Shown here one piece after another: positions 21,256-31,724 of a DNA stretch of 37,500 nt; position 1 is the first letter of the stretch; the number at the start of each line of letters is the position of its first letter. The stretch covers positions 11,471,528 to 11,509,027 of the forward strand of contig CM022674.1 of NCBI GenBank assembly GCA_012295275.1, in the 5' to 3' direction. The DNA is from Chrysomallon squamiferum. Lineage: Eukaryota > Mollusca > Gastropoda > Neomphalida > Peltospiridae. A program made the translations under genes and the position numbers. The notes under the pieces were generated by a model, which ran no database searches, was not told where the DNA came from, and saw only the letters and a program-made list of their open reading frames with translations.

Positions 21256-22020
21256 TCTAATTTCACTTGCTTCCAGTCTTTACACCTAAAAATCTAAAAT
21301 AAATATTTCTCTTGAATTTTTCTCCCAAGTAAAGTAGAAGAATAAATAACAGAGAGATATAAAATTGTTAGCTATTTCCATTAACAACCTTACCCCACTC
21401 CAAAATCTGGTTCTTTTTCTCAAAAGTAATAAAAGAAAATTAAAGATTAGATACAATACTGTGAGATACATTTACTCATGTATTCAAAATATTATTACTT
21501 TAATAATAACAACAACAACAACAATAATAATAATTAAAATAAATTTAAGTTTCCTAAAAACAAAACTTTAAAAGTGAGAAAGTTAGTAATTAAATCATAA
21601 TTTTAAGAAATACTACTAATAAAATAATTTTATAATGTTCTAAAAAAACAACAACAATATAATAATAATAATAATAAAATCAAATTCCCTCACATTTAAA
21701 TAAAACAGAGAAAGTTAACAATAAAAATTATACAGATAAAATGTTTACCTTTTGTTACAAGAGAAAAGAACAAAGGTATATGATTTATGGTTCCAGTGCC
21801 TGATACTGGTCATTTTTGGCCAGGTCACCAGGTACACAGAGGTCAAACATTTTGTGAGAAAGCACAATTTGATTTTATTATTTTTGTACCAATTATAACA
21901 AAAGTCAGTTTCATTAGAAATATTAGCGTGTGGGAAAAAAGAGAGAAAGTGAAAGAAATTCTGACCAGATAAACATACAGCAGAAAGATAATATTACCAG
22001 TACTAGTAATTGAGATATAT
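21256..22020. other. AT-rich sequence, nothing recognised
   Basis: AAC/AAT runs at 21508-21535 and 21650-21680. The stretch 21785-21860 is more complex but unrecognised. Confidence 0.6.
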
Positions 22021-22038
22021 TACTATAAATTATGTTCT

Positions 22039-22070
22039 TAATTATGTATATGCATGCATATACATAATTA
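22039..22070. repeat. 32-bp perfect palindrome
   Basis: TAATTATGTATATGCA (22039-22054) is followed directly by its exact reverse complement (22055-22070), with no spacer. Flanks stop matching at 22038/22071. It can fold as a cruciform. It lies in TA/CATA-rich sequence, which raises the chance of a fortuitous palindrome. Confidence 0.9.
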
Positions 22071-22110
22071 TATACATATGGCTATATAAACATAATCATA
22101 TATATAATTT

Positions 22111-22112
<2 letters not shown>

Positions 22113-22142
<30 letters not shown>

Positions 22143-22145
22143 GAC
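22113..22145. repeat. (CA)n microsatellite
   Basis: About 13-14 CA copies, followed by GACAGATGAATA. Confidence 0.9.
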
Positions 22146-23060
22146 AGATGAATATACATATAGTAAACATATACTCAAAGAGAATTATAAAATGCAGATA
22201 ATTATATATGGAGAAATAATCTTGTTAAAGTATACTTTGTGTTTTTTTAAATAGCATGCCTAAAAACCCCAAATAAACTGAATTACCACATTCAATAACA
22301 TTTATTTTTTATTTTTTCTATTTGGAACAATAATTTTATTCCAAAAACTCTCTTTCCATGAAGATATTTTTAATTTATTTGAAAAAATGTACTACAACAA
22401 CTACTACTACTACAACACTAATAATAACAACACTACCAGCAACGATATTATACAAATAAATAAACTGTAAATAAAAAAGTCTCTGATTAGCTATACTTTA
22501 CTAATATTTCACTCTGTATACAACACTTTCTTGTTAAACTATATCTGTGACATTATGAATAAATAACCAAATTTTGTATATTCAATGAATAATTAAATTT
22601 TTAATTTGTTTGTTTTTTGCTAAAGATACTGTTGTGAGTGTAAGCTAATAGCCAACACATATTTTGTAAACTTTCAAGTGATTGTTTTATTTGTTTCCTA
22701 TGAAAATATAGCCATGATGATATGCAAAAGAATTTCAGTAGAATTTTTATTTATTTTCATGTAATAGTTTTATTTATTTATAGCTTCTTTGATGATACAT
22801 AAGTACATATATACTGTGTATAAGCAACATACATATTATATACACATACACATACACATGGATATTAATGTGACTGTTTTATTTCTTCTTAAAGTATGAA
22901 TTTGTAAATTTACAGCTTAAAATTATTTTATATATATTTCAATATGATTCTTTGAATTGTTACAAATAAGCTTTACTAATAATATACATTTTTAAACTTT
23001 TTCAGAGATTTTATCTAAGAAATCTAAAACATGAACAATATTAAATTAAAATGTGTAATT
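22146..23060. other. AT-rich sequence, nothing recognised
   Basis: ACTACTACTACTAC run at 22400-22413 and CATACA repeats near 22842. No gene. Confidence 0.6.
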
Positions 23061-23064
23061 AAGA

Positions 23065-23155
23065 GATAAATGTTTTGCTGATCTCACCCAAGTCTAATTA
23101 CTCTGAACAGGCTGAGTCTGGTGGGATTGTGTCTGTAATTCAAGTGATATAAAAT
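23065..23155. promoter_or_regulatory. Short unique island
   Basis: GCTGATCTCACCCAAGTC, CTAATTAC and GTAATTCAAGTG lie within 90 bases of otherwise AT-rich DNA. Homeodomain/NK-type words only. Confidence 0.25.
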
Positions 23156-23238
23156 ATACAAGTAGCTTGATAGCAAGGTTAATATAAAAAATACAGAAAA
23201 ATTAAATAACTTTAACAAATGTGAATATGAATATTAAA

Positions 23239-23240
23239 AC

Positions 23241-23273
<33 letters not shown>

Positions 23274-23290
23274 TGCACACACACACACAA
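23239..23290. repeat. (AC)n microsatellite
   Basis: AC repeats with single interruptions (AAAC, ATGC). Confidence 0.9.
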
Positions 23291-23753
23291 AAGAAAAACA
23301 CAACAAATAACAGCAACTACTATACTACAAACATCCATGCAACTACAACAAATAGAACAATAGGATGAGGATCTATTACACAGGTGTACGCAACATTTCC
23401 AGAACTTTAACAACTACTACAACTACTCTACCTTTGCTACACTTCATCTGTAACTTGAGCAACTGCTCTGACAAAAACAACTACTACAGCATCAAAAACA
23501 AGACTAAATGATAATCACCATTGTTACTACTGCTTTGGTAACAGCCACTTTATAATTATAACAAAATGACTTTGGTTATTTTCACAGTTTGTGAACTGAT
23601 CAGCTTTGATGAAACCCCAAACAACTGCTCCAAATCTGGTAACAACAGCTACAACAACCTGTCCAAAATAAATGAAAACTAAAAATGTGTCTTGACCTTT
23701 CTGTTTCATAAAATTAGAGACTGAAGTTTTGAAATAAAACCAAAAGTTAATTA

Positions 23754-23756
<3 letters not shown>
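23291..23756. other. Spacer rich in ACTACAAC words
   Basis: Degenerate CAACTAC/ACTAC words (23320-23500) are probably an old trinucleotide repeat. The rest is unremarkable. Confidence 0.5.
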
Positions 23757-23796
<40 letters not shown>

Positions 23797-24030
23797 ATTA
23801 TTATTATTATTATTTATTATCGTTATCATCTTCATCATCATGATTATCATTATTATCATTATCATTGTTATTATTATCATTATTGTTATTTTTGTTATTA
23901 TTATTATCACTACTTCTACTGCTATTATTACTATTACTTTTATTATTGTTATTGTTATTATTATTATTATTATTTTTATTACTATTATTATTATTATAAT
24001 TATGATTATTGTTGTCATTATTGTTTTGTT
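23757..24030. repeat. Long degenerate (ATT)n/(CATTAT)n tract
   Basis: ATT array (23758-23820) grading into TTATCATTA and TTATTGTTA variants. Both strands stay open for long distances (188 codons minus, 75 plus) but encode only I, N, V and T. Confidence 0.9.
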
Positions 24031-24054
24031 TGTACAGGAAATTTTGATTGACAG

Positions 24055-24240
24055 TTTATCTGCCTGAGTCAGGACTTCAAGTAGAGATTTCAAAGTTGAG
24101 TTTTAATTGGCGACGATGATGCCGAAGTGTTACATCCTCTTGTTGAAAGAGGAGACATCCTGGGAAGGAAGTCATACGTAGGACGTAGGATGGACAGCCA
24201 GGAATACAGACTAAAATAACGAGGATGATGATGATGTGAA
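24055..24240. promoter_or_regulatory. Unique-sequence island with a small hairpin
   Basis: About 185 bases, CpG-containing. TTTTAATTGG (homeodomain-type) at 24101-24110, a CCTCTT-GTTGA-AAGAGG dyad at 24136-24152, and a TACGTAGGACGTAGGA direct repeat (24176-24191). Confidence 0.4.
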
Positions 24241-24445
24241 CGTTACAACAAGAAGAACAAGATCAAGAATACTAGACAACAAAATAACAACAACAACAAA
24301 AAAAGAAAAAAAGAAATACATCAATAAATAAATAATAAAAATATAAATGTAAATAAAAATAAAATTCAAATAAACAATAAGAAAGCAGAATTAATAATGA
24401 CATTAAATTTTAATAATAATAACTATACTGTTACTACTGTTGACA
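24241..24445. other. A-rich spacer
   Basis: AACAACAA and AAAT runs. Nothing recognised. Confidence 0.6.
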
Positions 24446-24552
24446 TTACTACTACTACTACATCTACTACTCTATTACTACTACTACTACCACTACTACT
24501 ACCACTACAACTACAACTACTACTACAACTGCTACTACTAGCACTACTGCTA
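24446..24552. repeat. (ACT)n microsatellite
   Basis: ACT/CTA repeats with CCA and CAA interruptions. The plus frame gives poly-L. Confidence 0.9.
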
Positions 24553-25190
24553 AGACCATGCTCTTGTTCATTTGTTTATTTATTTATCTTTATTTAAATA
24601 ATTATTTACTTATTGAAAATACCATTCATTATTCATTCATTGAAAACAATATTCATTATTTATTTATTTATTACATTACTACTTTTTAAATCTTCTCCGT
24701 ATTTGCTAAACTTTATTTCTTTCCTGCTTAAAAATATATTTTTGAACTTCACATTAGAAGTTTTTCTTTTGAAACTCAGTTTTGATATTCTTCACTCTAA
24801 AAGTGTTTAAGTATTTAAGCTGTTCTTTGTTTATGTGTGTATTGTTTTCATATTAAACTTCAAATGAAAATTTTGAGTTAGTTTAAGTAGCCCATATCTT
24901 GGCAGAACAAAGTGTTTGTTGGTAATAAGATCACACTTTTAAGTTGTCCTTTGTAAAATCCAGTTCAAATCACTTAATAGTAGAAAGAAACACAATTTAT
25001 GTAACTCGGTTTTGAAACTACTGGGTGTACATACACACAGACAGACTGACAAACAGAAGTATAGGTTTATTTACTGTATTGTGTTGTACTGGTTTGTGCT
25101 CTGTTGTGTTATATTATATTATCATGCATGTAGCATATGAACACTTTCAGACTTATTAAAACAGCATACTGAATTAAACATAGAGAAGCA
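24553..25190. other. T-rich spacer, nothing recognised
   Basis: TATTTATT runs near 24575 and 24660. No gene. Confidence 0.6.
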
Positions 25191-25194
25191 TGTT

Positions 25195-25290
25195 CATAAA
25201 CACATACAACATAAACACATACAACATACACACACATACAAGAGAGACACAGATATATACACACACATACACACATACAGTTATATACTA
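25195..25290. repeat. CA/ACATA microsatellite
   Basis: The ACACATACAACATA module is duplicated (25200-25230), followed by CACATA repeats. Confidence 0.8.
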
Positions 25291-25945
25291 TATATTTGTG
25301 TACACATACACAGTATCCCATCCCAATGTCCATCCATTCATCTGTCCATACCCTTTTACAAGTACATACTAACATGCATAAAGTTTTAAAGTTTTGAAAG
25401 TAGTAATGATAAATAAACAATATTTAGAAGAAAGGAAAAGAATAAGAAAATGGAAAGGATGTTCATAAACAAACAAATGAATAAATAAGGAAATAATTAA
25501 TAAAATCAAAAATTAATAAAATTTTGCTTTTGATAATCAAAATACTCAGTATTGCAAATAAGCATATATTATTCTTTCATTGCTTTTGATCTGTTAATAC
25601 ATGAATAAAATATAAACAAATAAATAAATAAATAAATTATAAACAAAGAAACAAGGAAACAAAAAACACACAAGAAACAAATATTCATTCCAATTAACCT
25701 CTTCTTGTAAAAATAAATAAAATCTACATAAACAGAAAAATAAAAATAAAAAATGAATTAAAATAAATTAAAAATCACTAATAAAATTCATTATTGAAAA
25801 ACACATCAAATTTAAAAAAAAAAAAAAATTCTTGCGACAATCTCACAAAAAAATAAAAAAATAAAATAAAAATAAAAATCAAAATAAAAATAAAAATAAA
25901 AATAAAAAATAAAAATGAAAAAGAAAGTTAAAACGTTAAGAAAGG
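25291..25945. repeat. A-rich sequence ending in (AAAAT)n
   Basis: AAAT run at 25617-25637, poly(A) at 25814-25828, and AAAAAT/AAAAT array at 25848-25917. No gene. Confidence 0.75.
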
Positions 25946-25949
25946 TTAA

Positions 25950-26335
25950 AATGCTTCAGACTGAAGACTAGAAACGAGAAATCATCCAACGAGAATAAAA
26001 ATCTCTTCGGGGATTATTCCATCAGACAAGAGCGAATGACAACCGCTAATTTGAGCGTGTGCAGACATCTCTGGCTGTCAGTCAGCGAGCGGTGATCTTT
26101 TCTCTAACAAGGGAAGCCTGCTCATCATGTTGTCACTGTCAGCCCACAGAGCTGGGCCAGCCTGTCACTTACACCAGCTCCGCTTGTAGCACTTAATGGT
26201 GTTTTACTCTCTCCCATTCCTCCTCCGCGATAGCCACTTTGTGCTGCAGCGATCTCTGCCGCCTCAACACAGCCTGGTGGATGAAAGCAGCGAGTGATGT
26301 GGCAAGCGTTTGAAACGGTCAATTTTCAGAATGGA
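25950..26335. promoter_or_regulatory. Unique-sequence island, strongest conserved-noncoding candidate
   Basis: About 385 bases with the highest sustained GC and complexity in the intron, no simple repeats and sharp AT-rich borders. Words include CACTTAATGG (NK-type, 26190-26199), CAGCGAGCGG and GCGATAGCC. A 65-codon minus frame (26322-26125) is not recognised and has no clear splice sites matching the PRDM3/16 reading. I favour a regulatory element over an exon. Confidence 0.5.
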
Positions 26336-26585
26336 CAATATGAATCAATTGCATTGATTTTTTTTTGTTTGATTTTTTTTCTATTTAAGAGCTTATTTTT
26401 GACTTGTTGGCTTCTTGATTTCTTCTTTTAAAACATTCCTGCTTCTGTTTTTTATTTGTTTTTTTTCTTTAAATGAGTTAATCCTTTTACTTAAATGCAC
26501 AATATTTATTCTCTTTAAGATATTCTTTTTATTAAATTTTAAGACTTAAAGCACATGTGATTTGCCTTAAGATAATACCAAAATT
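26336..26585. other. T-rich spacer
   Basis: T-rich tracts (26359-26480). Nothing recognised. Confidence 0.6.
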
Positions 26586-26589
26586 TAAA

Positions 26590-26990
26590 TGGATAATTTG
26601 TTTTATTAAACAGTCAAGAGTGACTGCTTTTAAATGAGTTAATGCTTCCCTTTCAGACAATAACAAGTAAGTTATATTTAAATCTAATTCTTCATTAAAC
26701 ACCAGAGTGACACTCTTTAAGATCTACCAGATAACTTGCATTACCATTAAACTAAGTTTTTATCAAACACCAGACTCTTTAAAGCAATAAGAAATTCTGA
26801 ATCTTTATTAAACACAAGATTCACTCTCTGTAAGGCAACAAGAGAAAAACAACACTTAAATACTGCAACTTCAGTTACATCCTCTGTCTTTAATCAACAA
26901 ACCAGAGTGATTCTATAACTTCAGCTAAATTCTTTAATCTAAAGTCTTTATCAACATACCAGAGTGACTGCCTTTAAGACAACAACAAGC
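26590..26990. repeat. Diverged tandem repeat (AACACCAGAGTGAC monomer)
   Basis: AACACCAGAGTGAC-like words followed by CTCTTTAAG recur at about 26610, 26698, 26766, 26811, 26898 and 26953, at irregular 45-90 base spacing. Probably a decayed minisatellite of about 65 bp. Confidence 0.6.
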
Positions 26991-26994
26991 AGGT

Positions 26995-27240
26995 GTATGT
27001 TCTCCCTATCACACTGTACGAAGCTCTGAGACAAGTTTTTATCAGGACACAATTAACCCTCAGCTTTCTGGATGTCACATGGACAAATTAGCTCAGTCCT
27101 ATCCAGTTACTTCAGACCTTTAATTACACTCAGAAAGCATCTGCTTGCATCTTAATTTCAAATCAGTGCTGACAGGGCCAGAAAACAGTAGAGAAGATAA
27201 CCCATTGTCTGAGACAGATGAAAGGGAAACACAGGGGTGG
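26995..27240. promoter_or_regulatory. Unique island with repeated homeodomain-type sites
   Basis: CAATTAA (27050-27056), AATTAG (27087-27092), TTTAATTA (27119-27126) and TTAATTT (27152-27158) lie in non-repetitive, GC-richer sequence, with AGATAACC (GATA-type) near 27196. The TAAT spacings are about 32-37 bases. Confidence 0.45.
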
Positions 27241-27337
27241 GGTGTAAAAATGAATTTCTAGTGTTAAAATAAATGTTACGAAAATAAATTAAAAATAAAA
27301 CACCTGTTTTTGTTAAACATCTTACATACTACTGTCA

Positions 27338-27450
27338 TTGAGAGACAGAAACACCCTGTGTTGAGAGACAGAAACACCCTATACTGAGACAGAAACACCC
27401 TCTATTGAGAGACAGAAACACCCTGTATTGAGAGACAGAAACACCCTGTT
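27338..27450. repeat. 23-bp minisatellite, five copies
   Basis: Copies at 27338, 27361, 27384 (21 bp, two bases short), 27405 and 27428. Monomer TTGAGAGACAGAAACACCCT plus GTA/GTG/GTT. Confidence 0.9.
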
Positions 27451-27572
27451 TTGGGAGATATCTCACATATTAGATCACCTGTCTATAATGTGAGAAACAT
27501 CTCATATATAGACCACCTTTCTATTAGAAACATATATCTGTATAACAAGTGAAACAGGCATGTAGTAAATAC
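27451..27572. other. Flank of the 23-bp array
   Basis: Short degenerate direct repeats (GAGA..ATCTCACATAT, 27466 and 27501). Nothing else. Confidence 0.4.
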
Positions 27573-27750
27573 CTATATACATATATATTTACATACATAT
27601 GCATACATACATATGCATACATACATATATACATACATACATACATACACACATACACACACACACACACACATACATACATACATACATACACAGTCAA
27701 AGATACATTATACACATTCATACACACACACACATTCATACATACATAGT
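27573..27750. repeat. (CATA)n and (CA)n microsatellite
   Basis: CATACATATG modules, CATA arrays (27620-27650, 27670-27692) and CA runs (27655-27672, 27722-27733). Confidence 0.9.
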
Positions 27751-28504
27751 TACATAGATATGGATATACTGTAAATTATTTGTCTGTGTGTATAAATGTA
27801 TGTATGCCTGTATTCATATATACATCTTTGTATTTGTATATTAAATAAATTATTTACTAATACAATTACATTAGACAAGTAGTGTAAATATACACTACAG
27901 ACTGTGCAAATATAATGCACAAGTGTTTATCAAACATACCAGTGTAATTAAATACCACAATGAAAAATATTTATAATATCTCACATCATTAGGAGGTATA
28001 TATTAGAAATATCAAACAACATCAGCAATAATATATTAAATATACAACTTATCGTATATAAGTGTATAGCCCACATATCAGTATGATTAAAAGTGAAATA
28101 TTAAACATGCAGTTGTGAGTATAACGATGTGAGATATTTACAGTAGCTAACACTGTTATGAGGTGCTCTACTTCATAACTACAAACATACTTGACAATGT
28201 GGACAAACTACACAATAGTACTTTCACTAATTGTATTGACATATGGGGCCCTGATAGGGTTCAAATCATATATATATATATAAAAAAAATTACAAAAGAG
28301 CATTCATTGCACACTCACACAGACAGACAGACACACAACACAATTCTTCAGTGTTGTCTTTGTATTTGCCATTCCTGCAGATAAATCACAGGCTTCCCTG
28401 AATTAAAGAACTGAGACTGGTGGTAAATTGATGGATGGATGAACAGACAGACAGACTGAAGGATGAATAAATGGAGGAATAAATTAGAGGCAAAAACAGA
28501 CAAG
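27751..28504. other. AT-rich sequence, nothing recognised
   Basis: Short (TA)n (28268-28281), CAGACAGACAGACA runs (28318-28332 and 28441-28455). No gene. Confidence 0.6.
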
Positions 28505-28860
28505 TACCAACAAAACTAATCCAATATCCTCAAAGGTACCTCTTTTGACCATTCCAGTCAACAGATAACGAAGCCATACAGGTGAAATACAGGTGTTACA
28601 GGTAAAGCCTTACCTGAAAGGTGAGGAACATACTGACGGAGATAATCACATAATCTAGCTTGTAGAGAAGTTATGCAAGAGAATAAAAACAACACACAGT
28701 GAATTAGCTTCTCTGTACAAACACGTCTCTAAACACTGACACTCTCACAGGTAAGCTTGCCCCCCCCCCCCATTACATCTCACCTGAGTGCTGGACACAG
28801 TGACATGCTCATTATGTTTTCATGATTATGTGTGGGTATGATTTGTAATTAGGTTTTGAA
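28505..28860. promoter_or_regulatory. Unique island with a CAGGTG/CAGGTA cluster
   Basis: ZEB/Snail-type E-boxes: CAGGTG 28579-28584, CAGGTG 28590-28595, CAGGTA 28599-28604, TACCTG 28611-28616, then CAGGTA 28748-28753 and CACCTG 28781-28786. The third and fourth form an exact inverted repeat CAGGTAA-AGCC-TTACCTG. A C12 run sits at 28760-28771. ACAGGTAAGC near 28747 also looks like a splice donor, but no exon is recognised before it. Confidence 0.5.
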
Positions 28861-28940
28861 AATATATCAATGTTTCCTACATATATTTTTCACTGTTAAG
28901 AATATATATATATAATCTATATTCATATATCTGTATCTAT
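28861..28940. other. AT-rich spacer
   Basis: TA-rich. Nothing recognised. Confidence 0.5.
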
Positions 28941-28941
28941 A

Positions 28942-28991
<50 letters not shown>

Positions 28992-29065
28992 ATATATATA
29001 TCTATCATCTATCAATCTATGTATGTATGTATGTATGTGTGTGTGTGTGTATATATATATATATG
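28941..29065. repeat. (CTGT)n-(CTAT)n-(TATG)n-(GT)n-(TA)n microsatellite
   Basis: CTGT x9 (28943-28980), CTAT variants, TATG x5 (29019-29037), GT and TA (to 29062). Confidence 0.95.
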
Positions 29066-29109
29066 TTTATATGAAACACACATACAAATAAACAATCATA
29101 TATTAAAAA

Positions 29110-29267
29110 AATTGTTAATAACACAAGTATATGCATATACACACATATACAGATACTTACACACATACATACACTCAGACATATGCACAACAAATACACA
29201 ACACCACTCCCACACACATACATACACAAACACAGACACAGATACACACACACACACACAGACACAG

Positions 29268-29297
<30 letters not shown>
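29110..29297. repeat. CA-rich microsatellite block
   Basis: CATACA, CACAGACACA and pure CA runs (29243-29260, 29270-29296). Confidence 0.9.
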
Positions 29298-29300
<3 letters not shown>

Positions 29301-29309
29301 TTCTTCACA

Positions 29310-29560
29310 GCTGAGTGAACTTGCAGTCTAATTTGTACCTGCAACAAACTGTCACACTGGATTTAAACACTTGTATAATTCTTTAATCATCTAAGACGTG
29401 TTCCATTGTTCGCGTGTGTGTGGGGTATGGACGTGATTACCTCAGTGTGGCTAGAAACATTTCGTTACGCTGGATAAATGGATTTGTGGATGACTTCAAA
29501 CAAAAGAAGTAAAAGAGAGAAATACCAAAGCACAAAGAAATGTCAGTTTGGACATTAATA
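29310..29560. promoter_or_regulatory. Unique-sequence island
   Basis: Repeat-poor sequence with CCATTGTTCGCG (29403-29414, SOX-type plus CpG), TTAATCATC near 29383 and GTGATTACC near 29434. No coding frame. Confidence 0.35.
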
Positions 29561-29607
29561 TAAATCTGCTTTTATCCTTCACTGTAAGTATTAGTGTAGC
29601 TTTCAGT

Positions 29608-29652
29608 AGGTGGCTGCAGTTCAGTGGGTTGACCGTTTGTCTCAAACACACT
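29608..29652 (+). repeat. tRNA-like 5' fragment (SINE-head remnant) abutting a microsatellite
   Basis: GGCTGCAGTTCAGTGGGTTG continuing as ACCGTTTGTCTCAAAC resembles the acceptor/D-arm/anticodon-arm half of a tRNA. A B box is absent. The sequence passes into GTA repeats at 29656. Confidence 0.4.
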
Positions 29653-29655
29653 ATT

Positions 29656-29786
29656 TCAGTGGTAGTAGCAGTAGTGGTAGTAGTAGTAGTATAACAACAA
29701 CAACAAAACAGTTAATAATAATAACAACAATAAACAAACAAACAAACAAACAAACAAATAAACAAATAATAATAATAATAATAATA

Positions 29787-29820
<34 letters not shown>

Positions 29821-29868
29821 CAATGATGAGAGTGATGATGATGACAATGATGAGAGTGATGATGATGT
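29656..29868. repeat. Compound tri/tetranucleotide microsatellite
   Basis: GTA (29657-29690), CAA, AAAC (29731-29757), AAT (29767-29788), GAT x11 (29788-29820), then a 24-bp duplication GATGATGATGACAATGATGA-type (29810-29867). Confidence 0.95.
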
Positions 29869-30439
29869 CTAGTTAACAATGAAATCTGAGGTCTCTCAAT
29901 GGGTCTGTTTTGTGATAGCCAGTGTCCCATGAATCATCAATGCTGTGTCTGTACATCACTGTCATATTATTTCACCAGTTCTTTCACATCTTTCCTTTTT
30001 TCTGACACCAACCCATTCTTTTATACACCAATACAATGGTTCACTGAACTTTTTTTTTTTTAAATTGATTTCTATCTTGTTTTGTTTTTTATTACCTTAA
30101 TTCATTAATCGTTCTCTCTATATTTACATTTATTTATTTTTAAAACTAACTGATATATTATTTCTTCATTTATTATTATAAATAATTTGATACCTTCATT
30201 CATTGTTCTGTCCATTCATCCACCCAACCTTCCATCCATTTGAAATGAAATCAAAGATAAATGGATAGGAATTTAAGCTAGATAACGGGAATTAAAAAAT
30301 AAATAAAAAATAAAAAAAATAAAAATAATATAAATAACTGAGTTTAAAGACGCAAATCACTTTATCATGAACAACAGATTTTAAACACGTTTTTGTTTTA
30401 TTTTCATTTTAGTTTTATTACTACTTTCTAACTCTATTT
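29869..30439. other. T/A-rich spacer, nothing recognised
   Basis: T11 run (30050-30060) and AAAT-rich run (30294-30330). No gene. Confidence 0.6.
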
Positions 30440-30830
30440 CCCCAATCCACTGGATTTTCTTGTTAGCATCCAGGTTAACAGACAATAAAAACAGCTGAGA
30501 TGGGAAAATAACATCTAACAGTTGACTGGAGACAGTGACTCAACAAATTCTTTAGGGGGGAGGATCCAGCAGTTTAAAAACGGGTGTGGTTATGTCACCC
30601 TTACTGTGACAGTAACTTTCAAGATGAATAATAAAGATGAGAACAAAATAACAAATATACAAATCGACAGACACGAAATCTTGAAGCTGTGTTTGATGTG
30701 CAGTGTGTACGCCACGGGATTTGGACATGGTTTCTGCCTTAGTGAAATGATGTCTGCACACAGATATTTCCAGATTGCGTCTATATCGCTTACACTGAAC
30801 AAACGTCCATCTCTTAGTTCATAAAAAGGT
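30440..30830. promoter_or_regulatory. Unique-sequence island, open on both strands
   Basis: About 390 bases, non-repetitive. GGGTGTGGTTATGTCACCC (30582-30600) combines a KLF-type GGGTGTGG with a GGGTG/CACCC dyad. About 100-codon frames are open on both strands (plus 30522-30824, minus 30919-30590), but neither is recognisable and neither has convincing splice sites. Regulatory element preferred, coding not excluded. Confidence 0.4.
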
Positions 30831-31058
30831 GATAAATCAGTAAGCCAGGTATAATAGATAAATAAATAAATAAATTTCTTATTTAACTGAATAATAAATG
30901 TTTTGACAAAAAGATTCAACTTAACTTACATTACCTTCCTTTTGAATATATTTAATATTACATATACATATACATATACACATATGTATATATAATTTAA
31001 AAAATTAATTTAAAAAATATTAATTTATTATAGGCATAAGTACGAAACAAAAATATTC

Positions 31059-31096
<38 letters not shown>

Positions 31097-31720
31097 CGAA
31101 ATTCAACTGTTAATTTTATATAATTGTATGTTCTTCTTTTCTTTTTCCCCCCACAAAAAAAGAGGGGGTATTATAATTATTCTTGAAAACTTTAACGACA
31201 AAACACATGCATTCAGAGAGACACACACACACACACGCACACACGCACAGTTAGTAATGGGTCGTCAAAGATTAGAGAAGAGGTAGATGCCCTGTTTAAT
31301 TTTCATATTATTATAAATATTATATTTCACGACACCATTACTCCAGATACACAAAATCGATAGGAAAGCTATTGTGTTACAAAGTCAGTGCAAACACACC
31401 TGAGAAAGATGAACAGTCAGAATTTCAGCTAATTATGAATACACGCTTTATGTTTAAAGTTCACATAAGAATGGGTAAAAAAATATATATATTATTTTGT
31501 AATGTCATAATGTCAAAGAATATATAATAGTTTTAACAAATAAAATTAATAAATAAAATACATAAATAAAATAAATAAATAAATAAATAAATAGATATTA
31601 GTTTGAAAGATTGTGAAAAAAAAAAAAACAACTAAAAATTATAATAAAGAAGTATAAGAGGGTAAAATAAAAAAGAAAAGCCACATACAAAAAAAAAAAA
31701 AAAAAAAAACCCAACAACAA
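30831..31720. repeat. AT-rich repeat stretch
   Basis: AAAT (30860-30875), CATATA (30961-30985), (AAT)12 (31060-31096), a C6/G5 inverted pair (31147-31152, 31164-31168), CA (31221-31250), AAAT (31556-31592) and poly(A) (31618-31629, 31689-31709). The segment 31250-31450 is more complex but unrecognised. Confidence 0.75.
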
Positions 31721-31724
31721 CAAC

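Noticed and set aside
23527-24093. 188-codon minus-strand open frame, longest in the window
   Set aside because: It runs through an (ATT)n/(CATTAT)n tract and encodes mostly I, N, V and T; the opposite strand is open too. Low-complexity artefact.
28740-28760. CACAGGTAAGC as a real splice donor ending an exon
   Set aside because: It is on the plus strand, opposite to the recognised gene, no coding frame precedes it, and it fits the local CAGGTA motif cluster.
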